Assembly (NCBI GenBank): GCA_964606505.1 | Contig: CAZSGM010000004.1 | Location: forward strand, 1 to 64,000 | Direction of reading: 5' to 3' | Length of the DNA stretch: 64,000 bases | Source of the DNA: CAKVOD01 sp964606505 | Lineage (GTDB): Bacteria > Bacillota > Clostridia > Christensenellales > UBA1242 | Shown: piece by piece, positions 45,948 to 55,135 of the stretch | How positions within the stretch are numbered: position 1 is the stretch's first letter | How the letters are laid out: each line of letters starts with the position of its first letter | Notes under the pieces: generated by a model | The model's input: only the letters and a program-made list of their open reading frames with translations | Told to the model about the DNA's origin: nothing | Database searches by the model: none | Translations under genes and position numbers: made by a program

Positions 45948-46349
45948 TTATTTCCCAAAAAATCTTTTTATTTCAGCTTTTGCGGTTTCTTCGCCGTCTG
46001 AGCCGTGAATAAGGTTTTGAGTCGTGTTGCAAGCAAAGTCGCCGCGGATTGTGCCGATTTCAGCCTCGAGCCATTTTGTCGCGCCCATCAATTTGCGCAT
46101 TCCTGCGATAACTTCCTCTCCCTCAACAATCATTCCCAAAACGGGACCACTTGTCATATACGAAACAATCTCAGGGAAAAATGGCTTGTCTGCCAAGTGC
46201 GCGTAGTGCTCTTCAAGTTGCGCTTGAGTAAGTGTAAACATTTTAGCGTCAACAATTTTAAAGCCCTTGTCCTCAATTCTCGAAATAATCTTTCCCATCA
46301 AGCCGCGTTTTACTGCGTCGGGTTTCAACATAATATAAGTTTGTTGCAT
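45948..46349 (-). CDS. ndk: Nucleoside diphosphate kinase
   Basis: Transfers the gamma phosphate between NTPs and NDPs through a phospho-histidine. At 133 residues it fits the family (MQQTYIMLKPDAVKRGLMG, active-site NLIHGSDGEETA near 112-123). Start: ATG with AAGGAG. Single gene. Confidence 0.96.
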   Translation of the reverse strand: MQQTYIMLKPDAVKRGLMGKIISRIEDKGFKIVDAKMFTLTQAQLEEHYAHLADKPFFPEIVSYMTSGPVLGMIVEGEEVIAGMRKLMGATKWLEAEIGTIRGDFACNTTQNLIHGSDGEETAKAEIKRFFGK

Positions 46350-46526
46350 AGTATTCTCCTTAATAATTGTTTTGAGTAGTTTTCTACCTTAACACGAAAT
46401 ATTTTACCATATTTTTTAGAAAAAATCAAATTATTTTAAAGCATTTCGCTTATTAATAGTTGAATTTAAAGATTTAATGCAAAACTCCCGCGGTGAATAG
46501 TCAACACACAAAGCGATGCTTGCTAA

Positions 46527-46532
46527 TATACT
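46527..46532 (+). promoter_or_regulatory. -10 box of the M14 peptidase gene, predicted leaderless
   Basis: TATACT followed by six bases and the ATG at 46539, placing +1 on the start codon. There is no convincing -35 box and no ribosome site. Confidence 0.45.
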
Positions 46533-46538
46533 AATTTT

Positions 46539-47510
46539 ATGAATGAATACGAACTTTATTTGCAAAAAATTGCTGAACTTGAAAGGCTAGGTCTAACACC
46601 AAAAGTTTACGGCAAAACTCTTTTAGGACAACCGCTTTACTATTACAAGTTATCAAAACGCGTCGACTTTAGGCAAAAGCCGCTAAAAATTTTGGTACAA
46701 GCAGGCATTCACGCCCGCGAATTTGTAACGACGTTTTTAGTTTTTCGACTAATTGAGCACTGCAACATCCAGATTTACCGCGAGTTGTCTAAGTTGCACG
46801 CCGCTAAAAGGCACCCCTACTTACAACTTAACTACGAGTTGTATTTTGTTCCGAACACGAATGTGGACGGGTTCCGCATTTGCACTGAGGGGTTGAGTTT
46901 TTTGAGCGAAAAACCACAATGCGCGAAGGGCGCAGGCAGGCAGCATTGCGGGGCTAGGCGCAAGCAAATAGCTGACACGCTACTTGAGTTAAACCTAGGA
47001 AACAAGGATTTTTCACTTTGGAAAGCCAACGCGCGCGGGGTTGACCTCAACGTCAATTTCGACGCGAGGTTTGGGACGGGCAGCAAAAACACGAGGCAGT
47101 TTGGAGCTGAGAACTGCACGGGCGACGCCCCACTATCCGAGCCGGAGACGCGAGCGCTTGTTGAATTAACGAACAAAATCAAGCCTGACCTAACGATTAG
47201 TTACCACAGCAAGGGGCAGGAAATTTACTATCAATTTTACCAAGACTCGCAGCGGTTAGAGCGCGACAAGACGATTGCGCAGGCTATCGCGAGGACGACA
47301 AAATATAATGTCGCGGATGTGAGTGGCACGAGCGCGGGCGGTTACAAAGATTACTGCATTGAAAAACTGAAAATTCCCGCGTTTACAATTGAGGTTGGCG
47401 ACGACGCGCTTTCTCACCCGCTAAAACTTTCCAATCTCAAGCAGATTTACAAGGAAAACAAAAACGTCATTCACAACATCTTGAAATATTATTCAACGGC
47501 ACATAAGTAG
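46539..47510 (+). CDS. M14-family zinc carboxypeptidase
   Basis: 323 residues. Zinc ligands HAREF (His-x2-Glu) near 64-67 and SYHSKG near 226, catalytic Glu in FTIEVGDD near 284, substrate motif VDLNVNFDARFG. Closest in style to gamma-D-glutamyl-diaminopimelate peptidases of sporulating Firmicutes, which cut peptidoglycan stem peptides. No signal peptide, so it likely acts in the cytosol on recycled wall peptides, or on spore material. It lies alone on the plus strand between ndk and locus 5. Confidence 0.85.
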   Translation: MNEYELYLQKIAELERLGLTPKVYGKTLLGQPLYYYKLSKRVDFRQKPLKILVQAGIHAREFVTTFLVFRLIEHCNIQIYRELSKLHAAKRHPYLQLNYELYFVPNTNVDGFRICTEGLSFLSEKPQCAKGAGRQHCGARRKQIADTLLELNLGNKDFSLWKANARGVDLNVNFDARFGTGSKNTRQFGAENCTGDAPLSEPETRALVELTNKIKPDLTISYHSKGQEIYYQFYQDSQRLERDKTIAQAIARTTKYNVADVSGTSAGGYKDYCIEKLKIPAFTIEVGDDALSHPLKLSNLKQIYKENKNVIHNILKYYSTAHK

Positions 47511-47703
47511 GCGCGAAGTTGGAACAAAATAGCGGTTATACGACGGCAAAGTTGTTTTATAATGAAATGCAGGTTGTATAACGAAAATGGTATTTGGGTG
47601 CCGCACTGGTTATATACGGGAACTGGATTTAGGGAGACTATATGGGTTATAGACGAAGTTGTTGAGCAATGCAAGCAGATTGCACGTTGAGATTATCGGA
47701 GAG
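47511..47703 (-). pseudogene. Relics of 3' ends of the locus 3/5 gene family
   Basis: On the minus strand at about 47533-47553 the sequence codes NNFAVV-stop, the exact C-terminus of loci 3 and 5. The bases after it also align with those downstream of locus 3 (24960-25000). A second, more decayed copy (AACAACTTCGTCTATAA) lies near 47650-47667. Both sit just past the locus 5 stop, as if earlier family members had been lost or replaced by recombination. Confidence 0.6.
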
Positions 47704-49624
47704 TTACACTACTGCAAAGTTGTTTGGTGGTGTGCCGCCTGAGGCAGTTATGGCGATTGTTCCACCTGCGCTAGAATCAGGAACAGTAAAGGTGTTGTCA
47801 GCCCCCAAGGTAAAGCCACTAGCAACAATATCAAACTCCCAAACGTATGGTTTACTGATTAGCACTTTGTAGTTTGCACCTTGTATGAGTTGGTAGGTAA
47901 TAGTTTCCGTTTCTTTTATTCCCTCGAAGTAGTACTGACGGATTTCGGAGTAACCCCCACTATTGTTTAGTTGCAGCACATAAAGGAACAAGCCACCCTT
48001 TGGCGTGTCATTATTAAAGATAACAGTAAAAGATACCGCTGACGCAATAAACGCTACCAGTTTAGGGTATACTCCATCTTCAATGTACCACACGCTGGTA
48101 TCCCAGCCCTCAAATGTAGCGGCAGATTTTAGGTTTAAATCGGCTTTTTCTGTCCCCGAGGCTATTGGATTTGTTATAGGCGTTGTACCACTCTTGCATT
48201 TATAATAGCAGTTTGTTATGGTAGTGGAAGAGTAAGGGCAAATATAACTGGCGCCCCCATCCGTGCCTGTAGCGGTTATAGAAACATTGTCTCCAAACTC
48301 AACATAGCAATCAGAAACGCCTCCATTACTGCTGTATGTATTAACATCCCCACCAATTCCACCCGCATATCCTCCACTAAAATTACTATTGCTTATAACT
48401 GCAAAGCAATTAGATACTATCCCATATCTTCCCCTGCGAGACCGGCCTACAATTCCTCCAACTTTTTTACAATTTTGCGCATTTATTGAGCCAATAAATG
48501 CGCAATTGGAAACATGACCTGAATACCCAATTATTCCACCAACATATAATTCAGTACCCCAATCATAAGTAGACCCAACATTCAATTCTCCGATAAAATA
48601 AGCCCCTACCACGCCGTAGCCACTCACATAAGCATAACCTGCAACTCCACCAATATAACATTCTTGGGGAACTTTCTCAGTATAACAAGTAAAAAATAAG
48701 TTTCCCTTGCAGCCCACATTTTTAACCACTCCATGCCCTACAACTCCACCATAGTAATAGTAGGCAGGTCTAGTATACGGATTATTAACTGAGTACACAA
48801 CATTGTCTAAATATTCAACCATTAGGTTCTCAACATAGTAATAATCACTGTTCATTCCATAAATATATCCAAAAAGTCCTAGCGCATAAAAAGAATTGTA
48901 TTCGTCGTATGCCATTGTAATACTAGACGCGGAGGCGGCTCTGATAGAAATAGTATGACCATTCCCATTAAAGTTACCATAAAAATTGTTGGAGTAATCT
49001 CCAATTGGCGTCCAAGTATCGGTAACTATTGTGATGTCCTCAGTTAGTTCATAGTAGACTGGCGCTGAGGAAGTACCCCAATATGTACTATAATTGGTTG
49101 TCGTTGACAAAAACACCATATCCCCTGCGGATGTGATTTGGTAAGGATTTGTTTCCGACACGGCACCGCCATTTTTAGTGTTAAGGCTGCTGCTCGCGGT
49201 AGTCGCGGAGACAGTGCTGGCAGGTTCTTCGGCGGCGGTAACAACAGGTTGCGTTGTTAGTTGGAGTTCGTCGCCGTTCGGCGGGTCGCCTTGGGCAGGT
49301 GTTCCGCAAATCATTAGTCCAACACAGGACAGCAACGCCAAAAGCCACATTAGTATTCCTAATGTAGCGCGGCGGTTGTTTTGTTTAATTATACCTGTTT
49401 TCTTGTTAGTTGCTCCCTTGAGGCAACTCCTATTTAAGTAACTGTTTTTATATCTAGTAATATGAGTTTGTTTGCAAACGCTCGTGTTTGTTTTGCGGGT
49501 GGCGCGGTCGCTGCAGCCCGCAGAAACACTGTTTTTTTCGCCTGTTTCTACCTTTCGCGTTTGTCCACATTGTGGATTATTCTGAGACGCCCCCCCCCCC
49601 CAATTTAGTTAAGTACTTAACCAT
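47704..49624 (-). CDS. Phase-variable locus 5: exported repeat protein, paralogue of locus 3, frame OFF
   Basis: ATG at 49624 with AAGGAG 11 bases upstream; MVKYLTKL then G12; stops after 15 codons. With 11 (or 14) G it encodes 639 residues. The leader, N-terminus and membrane segment (MWLLALLSCVGLMIC) are essentially identical to locus 3. The middle has different GLUG-type repeats (GLFGYIYGM, YIGGVAGYA, VGGIIGYS, VGGIVGRS). The C-terminal 100 residues are again close to locus 3 (TPKGGLFLYVL, YSEIRQYYFEGI, YKVLISKPYVWEF) and end GGTPPNNFAVV. An internal ATG at 49350 before the membrane segment is the alternative start. Confidence 0.8.
49590..49601 (-). repeat. Poly-G tract (12 G on the coding strand), locus 5
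   Basis: Same length and context as locus 3, after ATG and GTTAAGTACTTAAC. 11 or 14 G needed for the long frame. Confidence 0.95.
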
Positions 49625-49658
49625 TTTTTGTACACTCCTTACTGATTTATTCGTAAAA

Positions 49659-49687
49659 ATTTTAACATAATAATTTTTTTATTCCAA
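49659..49687 (-). promoter_or_regulatory. SigA promoter of locus 5
   Basis: TTGGAA, 17 bases, TAAAAT. Differs from locus 3 mainly at the end of the spacer (ATGT in place of GTGG) and in the -10 box. Confidence 0.7.
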
Positions 49688-49720
49688 ATAGTTTTGCCCC
49701 ATATTCTAAAAATTATTAAA

Positions 49721-49758
49721 AAAAAAGTGTGAAAATTTTTCATTTTTCACACTTTTTT
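49721..49758. terminator. Dispersed hairpin repeat, copy C; terminator
   Basis: GTGTGAAAA/TTTTCACAC hairpin with A and T runs on both sides; copy of 27133-27170. It lies between tmk and locus 5. The following 300 bases to tmk hold no gene; similarity to the locus 3 upstream region ends near 49850. Confidence 0.7.
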
Positions 49759-50058
49759 CATTATTTTTACATTATTTACACTAATTATTATATTGTTTTC
49801 GTTGTTTTCACATATTTCTGTTATGCTTTTTGCGTTCACGCCATTTTTATTTTTTTACTTTTTGCTTTTTATCTGTCTTACACCCCTTACCACTTTAGGC
49901 GCTTGCCTTCTTTTTCATTACGTCCGTGGCTCTAGGCCTTAACATTTTGAACATCTTTAGTGTAGTTTACGCTTTAAAAGTGCTTGCCGTTTACACTTTT
50001 AAATATTTTACCCATTTACTCCAAATCATTTGCAGTGTTTTGCGCGTCTTATTTGCTC

Positions 50059-50778
50059 CTATCTCTCAAGGCTGTTCTCCGGCTTTTTGTGTTGTTTTTG
50101 AAAAAGGCAAGAGACTTTGGCGGTAATGGCGTTATGGATTTCGTCGATTGATTTGAGTGTTCCGCTTGGGGTTAAGCAATCAATAATTGTCCAGTTGTTG
50201 GCTTTTGCGGTGTTTAGCCCGCGGGTGTAGACGAGCTGCATATACTCGTTGTTCGACTCGTAGATGTCCTTTTCCTGTCCGTTTTTGTTGACGCCGCGTT
50301 CTTTGACGAGCGCAAGCGAAACTGCGGGCGGAACATTTAAGTAAATAACCATATCGGGTTTGGGCAACTTCAACTTGTTGTACTCCAAATCGAAAAGCCA
50401 CGCAACAAAGCGGCTGCGCTCGGCATCGCTGTCTATTTTGCTCGCTTGGTACAGCAAATTCGACTCAACGTACCTATCTAGGACAAGCACGGCGTCGCTT
50501 GCGGTTGAGAAATCGCGCAATTCCTTATTGAATGTGCACAATCTATCGACGGCAAATAGTGTCGAGGACTGGTAGGCGTCAAGTGTTTTGGCATCGCTGC
50601 CAAGTTCGCCGTTCAGCAACATTTTGACAGGCGCGCAACTCTCGCTCGCATAGTTGGGGAAATCCTGCGTAACAACATTAATGTTTTGTCCTTTTAGATA
50701 TTCGACAAGTTTTTTTGTCTGCGTTTCCTTGCCGCAGCCGTCCGTCCCCTCAATCACAATTATTTTACTCATTTTCAT
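50059..50778 (-). CDS. tmk: Thymidylate kinase
   Basis: Phosphorylates dTMP to dTDP. 239 residues; P-loop EGTDGCGKET near 9-18, the LDRYVESNLLYQA motif (DR-Y/H signature), and a lid region near 150-180 with PPAVSLALVKERG. Slightly longer than usual at the C-terminus. Start: ATG with GAGGATG upstream. It precedes no other replication gene here. Confidence 0.92.
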   Translation of the reverse strand: MKMSKIIVIEGTDGCGKETQTKKLVEYLKGQNINVVTQDFPNYASESCAPVKMLLNGELGSDAKTLDAYQSSTLFAVDRLCTFNKELRDFSTASDAVLVLDRYVESNLLYQASKIDSDAERSRFVAWLFDLEYNKLKLPKPDMVIYLNVPPAVSLALVKERGVNKNGQEKDIYESNNEYMQLVYTRGLNTAKANNWTIIDCLTPSGTLKSIDEIHNAITAKVSCLFQKQHKKPENSLER

Positions 50779-50827
50779 CCTCTTCGTTATCGTTCATTGA
50801 ATTTAATCCGCTAAACTTTCCCCTACT

Positions 50828-51283
50828 TCACTTGTGGTACGGGGTATTGTTTAGAATATTGAACCCGCGATAAATTTGCTCGAGTGCAATCACTCTAAAC
50901 AGCTGGTGCGGAAAGGTCATTTTTGAAAAAGAAAGCAAAATATCCGCATTTTTCTTTATCCTGTCGTCGACGCCAAACGAGCCGCCGATAACAAAGGTAA
51001 CGACTGAGTTCCCGCGGATAGCGACCTCATTCAGTTTCTCCGCAAACTCTTGGCTCGAAAGTTGTTTGCCCTCAATGGCAAGCACGCAAAGGTACCCTTC
51101 AATATGCTTGCTAATTTCAACGTACTCTTCCGCCTTGGCGTTTTCGTTGTCGGATTTGCCTTGCTTAACCTCGATTATTTCGAGTTTGCAAAACTTCTGC
51201 AGTCGTTTTGCGTATTCGTCAACTGCGGATTTAATAAAGTTTTCCTTAATCGTTCCGACGCTGACGAGTTTTATTTTCATCAT
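50828..51283 (-). CDS. rlmH: 23S rRNA (pseudouridine-1915-N3)-methyltransferase
   Basis: SPOUT methyltransferase that methylates pseudouridine 1915 in helix 69 of 23S rRNA. 151 residues; conserved N-terminus MKIKLVSVG, SAM-binding knot VTFVIGGSFGVDDRI and the C-terminal LLRV/ALEQIYRGFNILNNTPYHK ending. Its ATG overlaps the stop of the upstream CPBP gene (TAATG), so translation is coupled. Confidence 0.95.
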   Translation of the reverse strand: MMKIKLVSVGTIKENFIKSAVDEYAKRLQKFCKLEIIEVKQGKSDNENAKAEEYVEISKHIEGYLCVLAIEGKQLSSQEFAEKLNEVAIRGNSVVTFVIGGSFGVDDRIKKNADILLSFSKMTFPHQLFRVIALEQIYRGFNILNNTPYHK

Positions 51284-52623
51284 TAGAACAACCCCCATAG
51301 GAAGGTCATAAAGGTTACGACTGCGCCGAGAAAAATTGAGCAGTACAAGAAAAAGTTTTCTTTGAATGTTGGCTTATATTTCTCCGCGCTACTTCGTGGC
51401 AGGATAACTTTCATAAGTTCAGTGAGCGTCATTTTTCTTCCGTTTGACAGGTCAGTTGGAAGACCGCCGATTGTTGCGTTCGCGTTTTGCGGGTCGGAAG
51501 GGTTTGTTTGTCGGACAACAACCTGCGGCACAGACTGCGGCGACTGCCCTGCTGAGGGTTGCGCGGAGTCATTTGTGCGGATTGGGTCATTTGCGGTTAG
51601 AGGTTCGGAAGAAAGCGTTTGGGTAGGTGTTTGGGTTGGGGCTGCGCTAGAACTTTGGTCGAGGCTCTTACCTTGCGAGAGGTAGATTGTAAGCAGTTCT
51701 TGCGCGTTTTCGACGTCGAGGAGTTGTTTTGGGTCTTTCAAGCCCGCAAACTCTTTCGCGAACTTGTAGAACTGGGCTTGTTTGGTGTACTTAAACATTT
51801 TGATAAGCAGCCACACGCCAATATAGACGACGAGACACAGCACGAGCGCGTAAATCATAAACTTTAGCAAGATGTTGACGCCTGCAAGATTTAAAATATC
51901 GTTGAAGTTCGCGCCGAACAAGTTTGCCGATGAGGCGTAGTCGATGTAGACATTTAGCCCATTGTTGATAAAGTGAATAATTATGCTTGGCCAAATGCTT
52001 TTTGTAACAAGTGCGACGCTTGCGAGCAACATCCCGACGACGAACGCGTAGAAAAACTGCGTAATGTTGAGGTGCATTAGTCCAAACAGCAGCCCTGAGA
52101 AGAGGACGGCTCTGAATGCGCCGATTTTTGAAAAACCTGTCATCAGCATTCCGCGGTGCGAAAACTCCTCAAACATCCCCGGTAAGATGGCGACGCAAAG
52201 CAAGTTAAGCAAGAACGTCCAGAATGTTATGGTCGACCCTGTCCCGTACGAAACATAAGGCTCGTAACCTAACATTTGGATGAACACCGAAAAGAATGTT
52301 GAAACAAAAATAATCAAGAAGAACGCAACAAAGCCCATTCCGACGGAGCAAAGCAGTACTTTACCACTTGTTTTTCTGAAACCGAATGAGCGGAAAATGT
52401 CCTTAGTTTTTTGTTTGTAGCCAAACCTATAAATCAACATCGGTACTGCAAACAAAATCAAAATTTGCACGCAGAACGTAAAAATTTCGTCCTCCCAATC
52501 CCCCGCAAACTCTAGCACTCCTGCGCTACTTAAGATACGTAACACGACAAACAAGGTCAATATTATGAAATAACATAAATTACTCCAAAATAGTCGTTTG
52601 TCATTTTTTAAAAGCCCTTCCAT
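51283..52623 (-). CDS. CPBP-family intramembrane metalloprotease with C-terminal membrane anchor
   Basis: 446 residues with about eight transmembrane helices. The active-site motif EEFSHRG (EExxxR) near 165 and HLNITQFFYAF near 200 define the CPBP (CAAX/Abi) family. After the core comes a 120-residue Pro/Gln/Ser-rich linker and one more helix at the very end (FLYCSIFLGAVVTFMTFLWG), an unusual addition. Start: ATG with AAGGAG. Part of a tandem pair with the next gene. Confidence 0.88.
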   Translation of the reverse strand: MEGLLKNDKRLFWSNLCYFIILTLFVVLRILSSAGVLEFAGDWEDEIFTFCVQILILFAVPMLIYRFGYKQKTKDIFRSFGFRKTSGKVLLCSVGMGFVAFFLIIFVSTFFSVFIQMLGYEPYVSYGTGSTITFWTFLLNLLCVAILPGMFEEFSHRGMLMTGFSKIGAFRAVLFSGLLFGLMHLNITQFFYAFVVGMLLASVALVTKSIWPSIIIHFINNGLNVYIDYASSANLFGANFNDILNLAGVNILLKFMIYALVLCLVVYIGVWLLIKMFKYTKQAQFYKFAKEFAGLKDPKQLLDVENAQELLTIYLSQGKSLDQSSSAAPTQTPTQTLSSEPLTANDPIRTNDSAQPSAGQSPQSVPQVVVRQTNPSDPQNANATIGGLPTDLSNGRKMTLTELMKVILPRSSAEKYKPTFKENFFLYCSIFLGAVVTFMTFLWGLF

Positions 52624-52702
52624 TTTTCTCCTTATTTACTAATATATGTAGTGATTGTTAAAGTTATTTAATAAATTCAATTGTTTAGTTTTATAATTAA
52701 CA

Positions 52703-54217
52703 TTAATTTGTAAACATTGAAATTGTATTCACGATTGCTATTAATAGCGCAAGCGACAAACCAAGTATTCCGTCTTTAAATGCCGACTTATCCTCTCTAA
52801 AGAGTTTAAAGCCGCGCTTGAATGTTATTTTTGCACACTCGTTCTCAAGCGTTTCGCTGGTTTCCCCTGCTGCGCTTGTTTGGGTGGCACCGTATGTAGC
52901 GGTAGTTTGCCCGTCGATTGCGGCGGCGTTTGGTTTCGTTTCGCTTCCCTGTGCGGCGCGCGAGGTTTTGGCTTGCTTGCCATTTTTTGCGCGTGCTTGG
53001 GTTTTGTCCGTAACTGTGTTACTGCGCGAGCCATCCGTTTCGCACTTAGTTGTTACGGAAGCGGCGGCGGCTGTTGCGACTTGCGCAATTTGTTCGGCTT
53101 GCGCCGCTGTTGTGGACGGCGAAACTACCTCGACTTGCGCAGCGGTTTCAGTTTGCGCGCCCGCTTCAGATTGTTTAGCGGCGGCTTGTGAAACTGTTAC
53201 AGACTCTGCCGAAGCGGCGACCTGCGCAACTGTTCCAAGCGGCGCGGCGGCAGGCGTTTGCAAAGTTTGTGTTTCGGAAACTTCGGCGCAATCGAGGCGT
53301 GGCGCAGCGGTTCCGTCGGGCGAAACGCTGCCTGCGCAAGGGGTTTTGGCGGCGGAAACGGCGCGGGTGGCGCGGTTTTGCACCTTGTTTAGTAGTTTTA
53401 ATCCAAAGATGATTATAACTGCAAGTATTCCGAGATACAGGACGGCTTGCAAGATGTAAAAGACGTCGATGTTTGGCGCAGCGGTTTCGACGCCCATACA
53501 AGTTTGAATACTGTTTAGGGCGACGATGACGGTGTTATTGACCGCGTGGATGATGATTGAAATCCAGAGCGAGCCTGTTTTGATGACGAGGTAGCCTGCG
53601 AGCACTCCGAATGCGAACTGGTAAATTGTCTGCTGGATGTTCCCGTGGATGAGCATAAACAGAAGGGCTGAAATTATGATTGCGAACCAGTTCCCGTACT
53701 TGCGCAGACCTTGCAAAATGACGCCGCGGAAGATAAACTCCTCCACGAACGCGGGCAAAATCCCGAGTGCGAGCAACGCAAAGATGATTGTCCCTGCGTT
53801 ATCAAGTGCAAAACCTAGGTCGCTACGCAAGTCGCAGCCGAGCGCCGTCAGTCCGCTTTCAAACAAGTTCATCGCGGGGTTTGAGAACCACATTAGCGAA
53901 AAACCCATACACACGCCGATCGCTATCATCCACGCGTTGGGTTTGTTTTTTAGTTTTGCGGCGGAAACAAAGTTAACACGCTGCTTTTTGTTGTACACGA
54001 AAAGCAAGAGCGCAAAGCACACTTGCATAAACACGGCGTTTATCATAAGAACGGGGAGCGTCGTCTCAAACTCCTCGAGCTGCATCCCGATTGCGTTCGC
54101 AACCACTGTGTAGACTGCGTACAAAACAAAAACTGCGAGGTACGGCAGCAGGACAGCAAGCATAAACATTCGCGTTGCGTCGCTTGAGTCGTAATTATTT
54201 CTATAGTTGTTTTTCAT
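52703..54217 (-). CDS. Second CPBP-family protease with Ala-rich tail and C-terminal anchor
   Basis: 504 residues, the same plan as its neighbour: transmembrane core with EEFIFRG (EExxxR) and HGNIQQTIYQFAFG, then a 190-residue Ala/Thr/Glu/Gln low-complexity linker, then a last helix (DGILGLSLALLIAIVNTISMF). The core and final segment are related to the neighbour, the linkers are not, so the linker evolves fast. No clear ribosome site before the ATG. Confidence 0.88.
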   Translation of the reverse strand: MKNNYRNNYDSSDATRMFMLAVLLPYLAVFVLYAVYTVVANAIGMQLEEFETTLPVLMINAVFMQVCFALLLFVYNKKQRVNFVSAAKLKNKPNAWMIAIGVCMGFSLMWFSNPAMNLFESGLTALGCDLRSDLGFALDNAGTIIFALLALGILPAFVEEFIFRGVILQGLRKYGNWFAIIISALLFMLIHGNIQQTIYQFAFGVLAGYLVIKTGSLWISIIIHAVNNTVIVALNSIQTCMGVETAAPNIDVFYILQAVLYLGILAVIIIFGLKLLNKVQNRATRAVSAAKTPCAGSVSPDGTAAPRLDCAEVSETQTLQTPAAAPLGTVAQVAASAESVTVSQAAAKQSEAGAQTETAAQVEVVSPSTTAAQAEQIAQVATAAAASVTTKCETDGSRSNTVTDKTQARAKNGKQAKTSRAAQGSETKPNAAAIDGQTTATYGATQTSAAGETSETLENECAKITFKRGFKLFREDKSAFKDGILGLSLALLIAIVNTISMFTN

Positions 54218-54446
54218 ATTGATTTAACTGGTTATCCTTATTATATTAGTTATCTTTATTTAATTAGTTATCTTTATCATTATGTTAGGTTGTTTAAAAT
54301 GGGTTAAATTTGCATATTCAGCAAATTTGTTTAATTAGCCGAAATGGTGTTTAAATTGTACGGCGTTCACTTAAAGTAGCCACATTTTACTTTAATGAAT
54401 GTTCGTTTTAAATACTATTCGCATTTTTAAATTGCAATTCTGGCAC
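54218..54446. other. Intergenic region with short tandem repeat
   Basis: AT-rich. GTTATCYTTATTWWATTA recurs three times at 54230-54280 with 18-20 base spacing. No gene. Confidence 0.5.
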
Positions 54447-55046
54447 TTAATCGGCAGTTAGTAAGTTCATCATATTGCCGATAACCCTATCGCGCACGTG
54501 CTCAAGTTCCCTCAAATCCTCGTCCGCATACGGCTCGGGGATAACGTCAAGCTTACTCAAGGCAACCATATTGACGTCGCTTGCACTCATAATCATATCT
54601 GCAAGCGCGCGCGCGAAAAAGTACTCGATATTGTCGACGCTTAGGTTGTACTCGTCAATAATCTTGTCAAGTTCCTCATATTCTGCAATGCGATAAAACG
54701 CGGGCTGGTAGAAAAACTTGAGTCTATTCATTGAAAGTTTGCTGCCGTTTGCGCTGGCGATTATGCCCCACTTATAGGCGCGCAAGGTGTGCGGCTCAAA
54801 GATGTGTTCGCGTCCCTTTTTGTAGGTGTAGGTCAAAAAGTCTTGCGCGATAACATCCCCTTCGAGTGCGAGCAGTACGCATTCTTCCAAAAGTTTGCAA
54901 AACTTCTCGTCCGCAACGCTGGGGCTATACTCGCTAAGCATATTGAACTGAGCCTTGAAACGCCTGTAAAGTTTCGCCTGCTCATCAAAGGTCATATCCA
55001 TAAATTTTTCTGCAATTTCATCATTCCAAACTTGTTTAATTTCCAT
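54447..55046 (-). CDS. Helical protein of unknown function (199 aa)
   Basis: Soluble, all-helical. The stretch GREHIFEPHTLRAYKWGIIA and later ANGSKLSMNRLKFFY hint at Sel1/TPR-like helical pairs, but I cannot assign the family. I chose ATG at 55046 (MEIKQVW) because of TAGGAG 5 bases upstream. Confidence 0.75.
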   Translation of the reverse strand: MEIKQVWNDEIAEKFMDMTFDEQAKLYRRFKAQFNMLSEYSPSVADEKFCKLLEECVLLALEGDVIAQDFLTYTYKKGREHIFEPHTLRAYKWGIIASANGSKLSMNRLKFFYQPAFYRIAEYEELDKIIDEYNLSVDNIEYFFARALADMIMSASDVNMVALSKLDVIPEPYADEDLRELEHVRDRVIGNMMNLLTAD

Positions 55047-55135
55047 ATTAACTCCTATTAAAATTATAACATTTAGGGCGCGCGTTGTCAATTAAATGAT
55101 GTTCAATATTTCGCGCCGCAACAATTAGTTTCGGG

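Noticed and set aside
49759..50058. Plus-strand frames upstream of tmk
   Set aside because: Short, Phe/Leu-rich, opposite strand to all neighbours and partly within duplicated non-coding sequence.
52818..53459. 213-codon plus-strand frame rich in Ala, Val and Cys
   Set aside because: Antisense of the Ala-rich linker of the second CPBP gene; long only because of the low-complexity GC-rich sequence.
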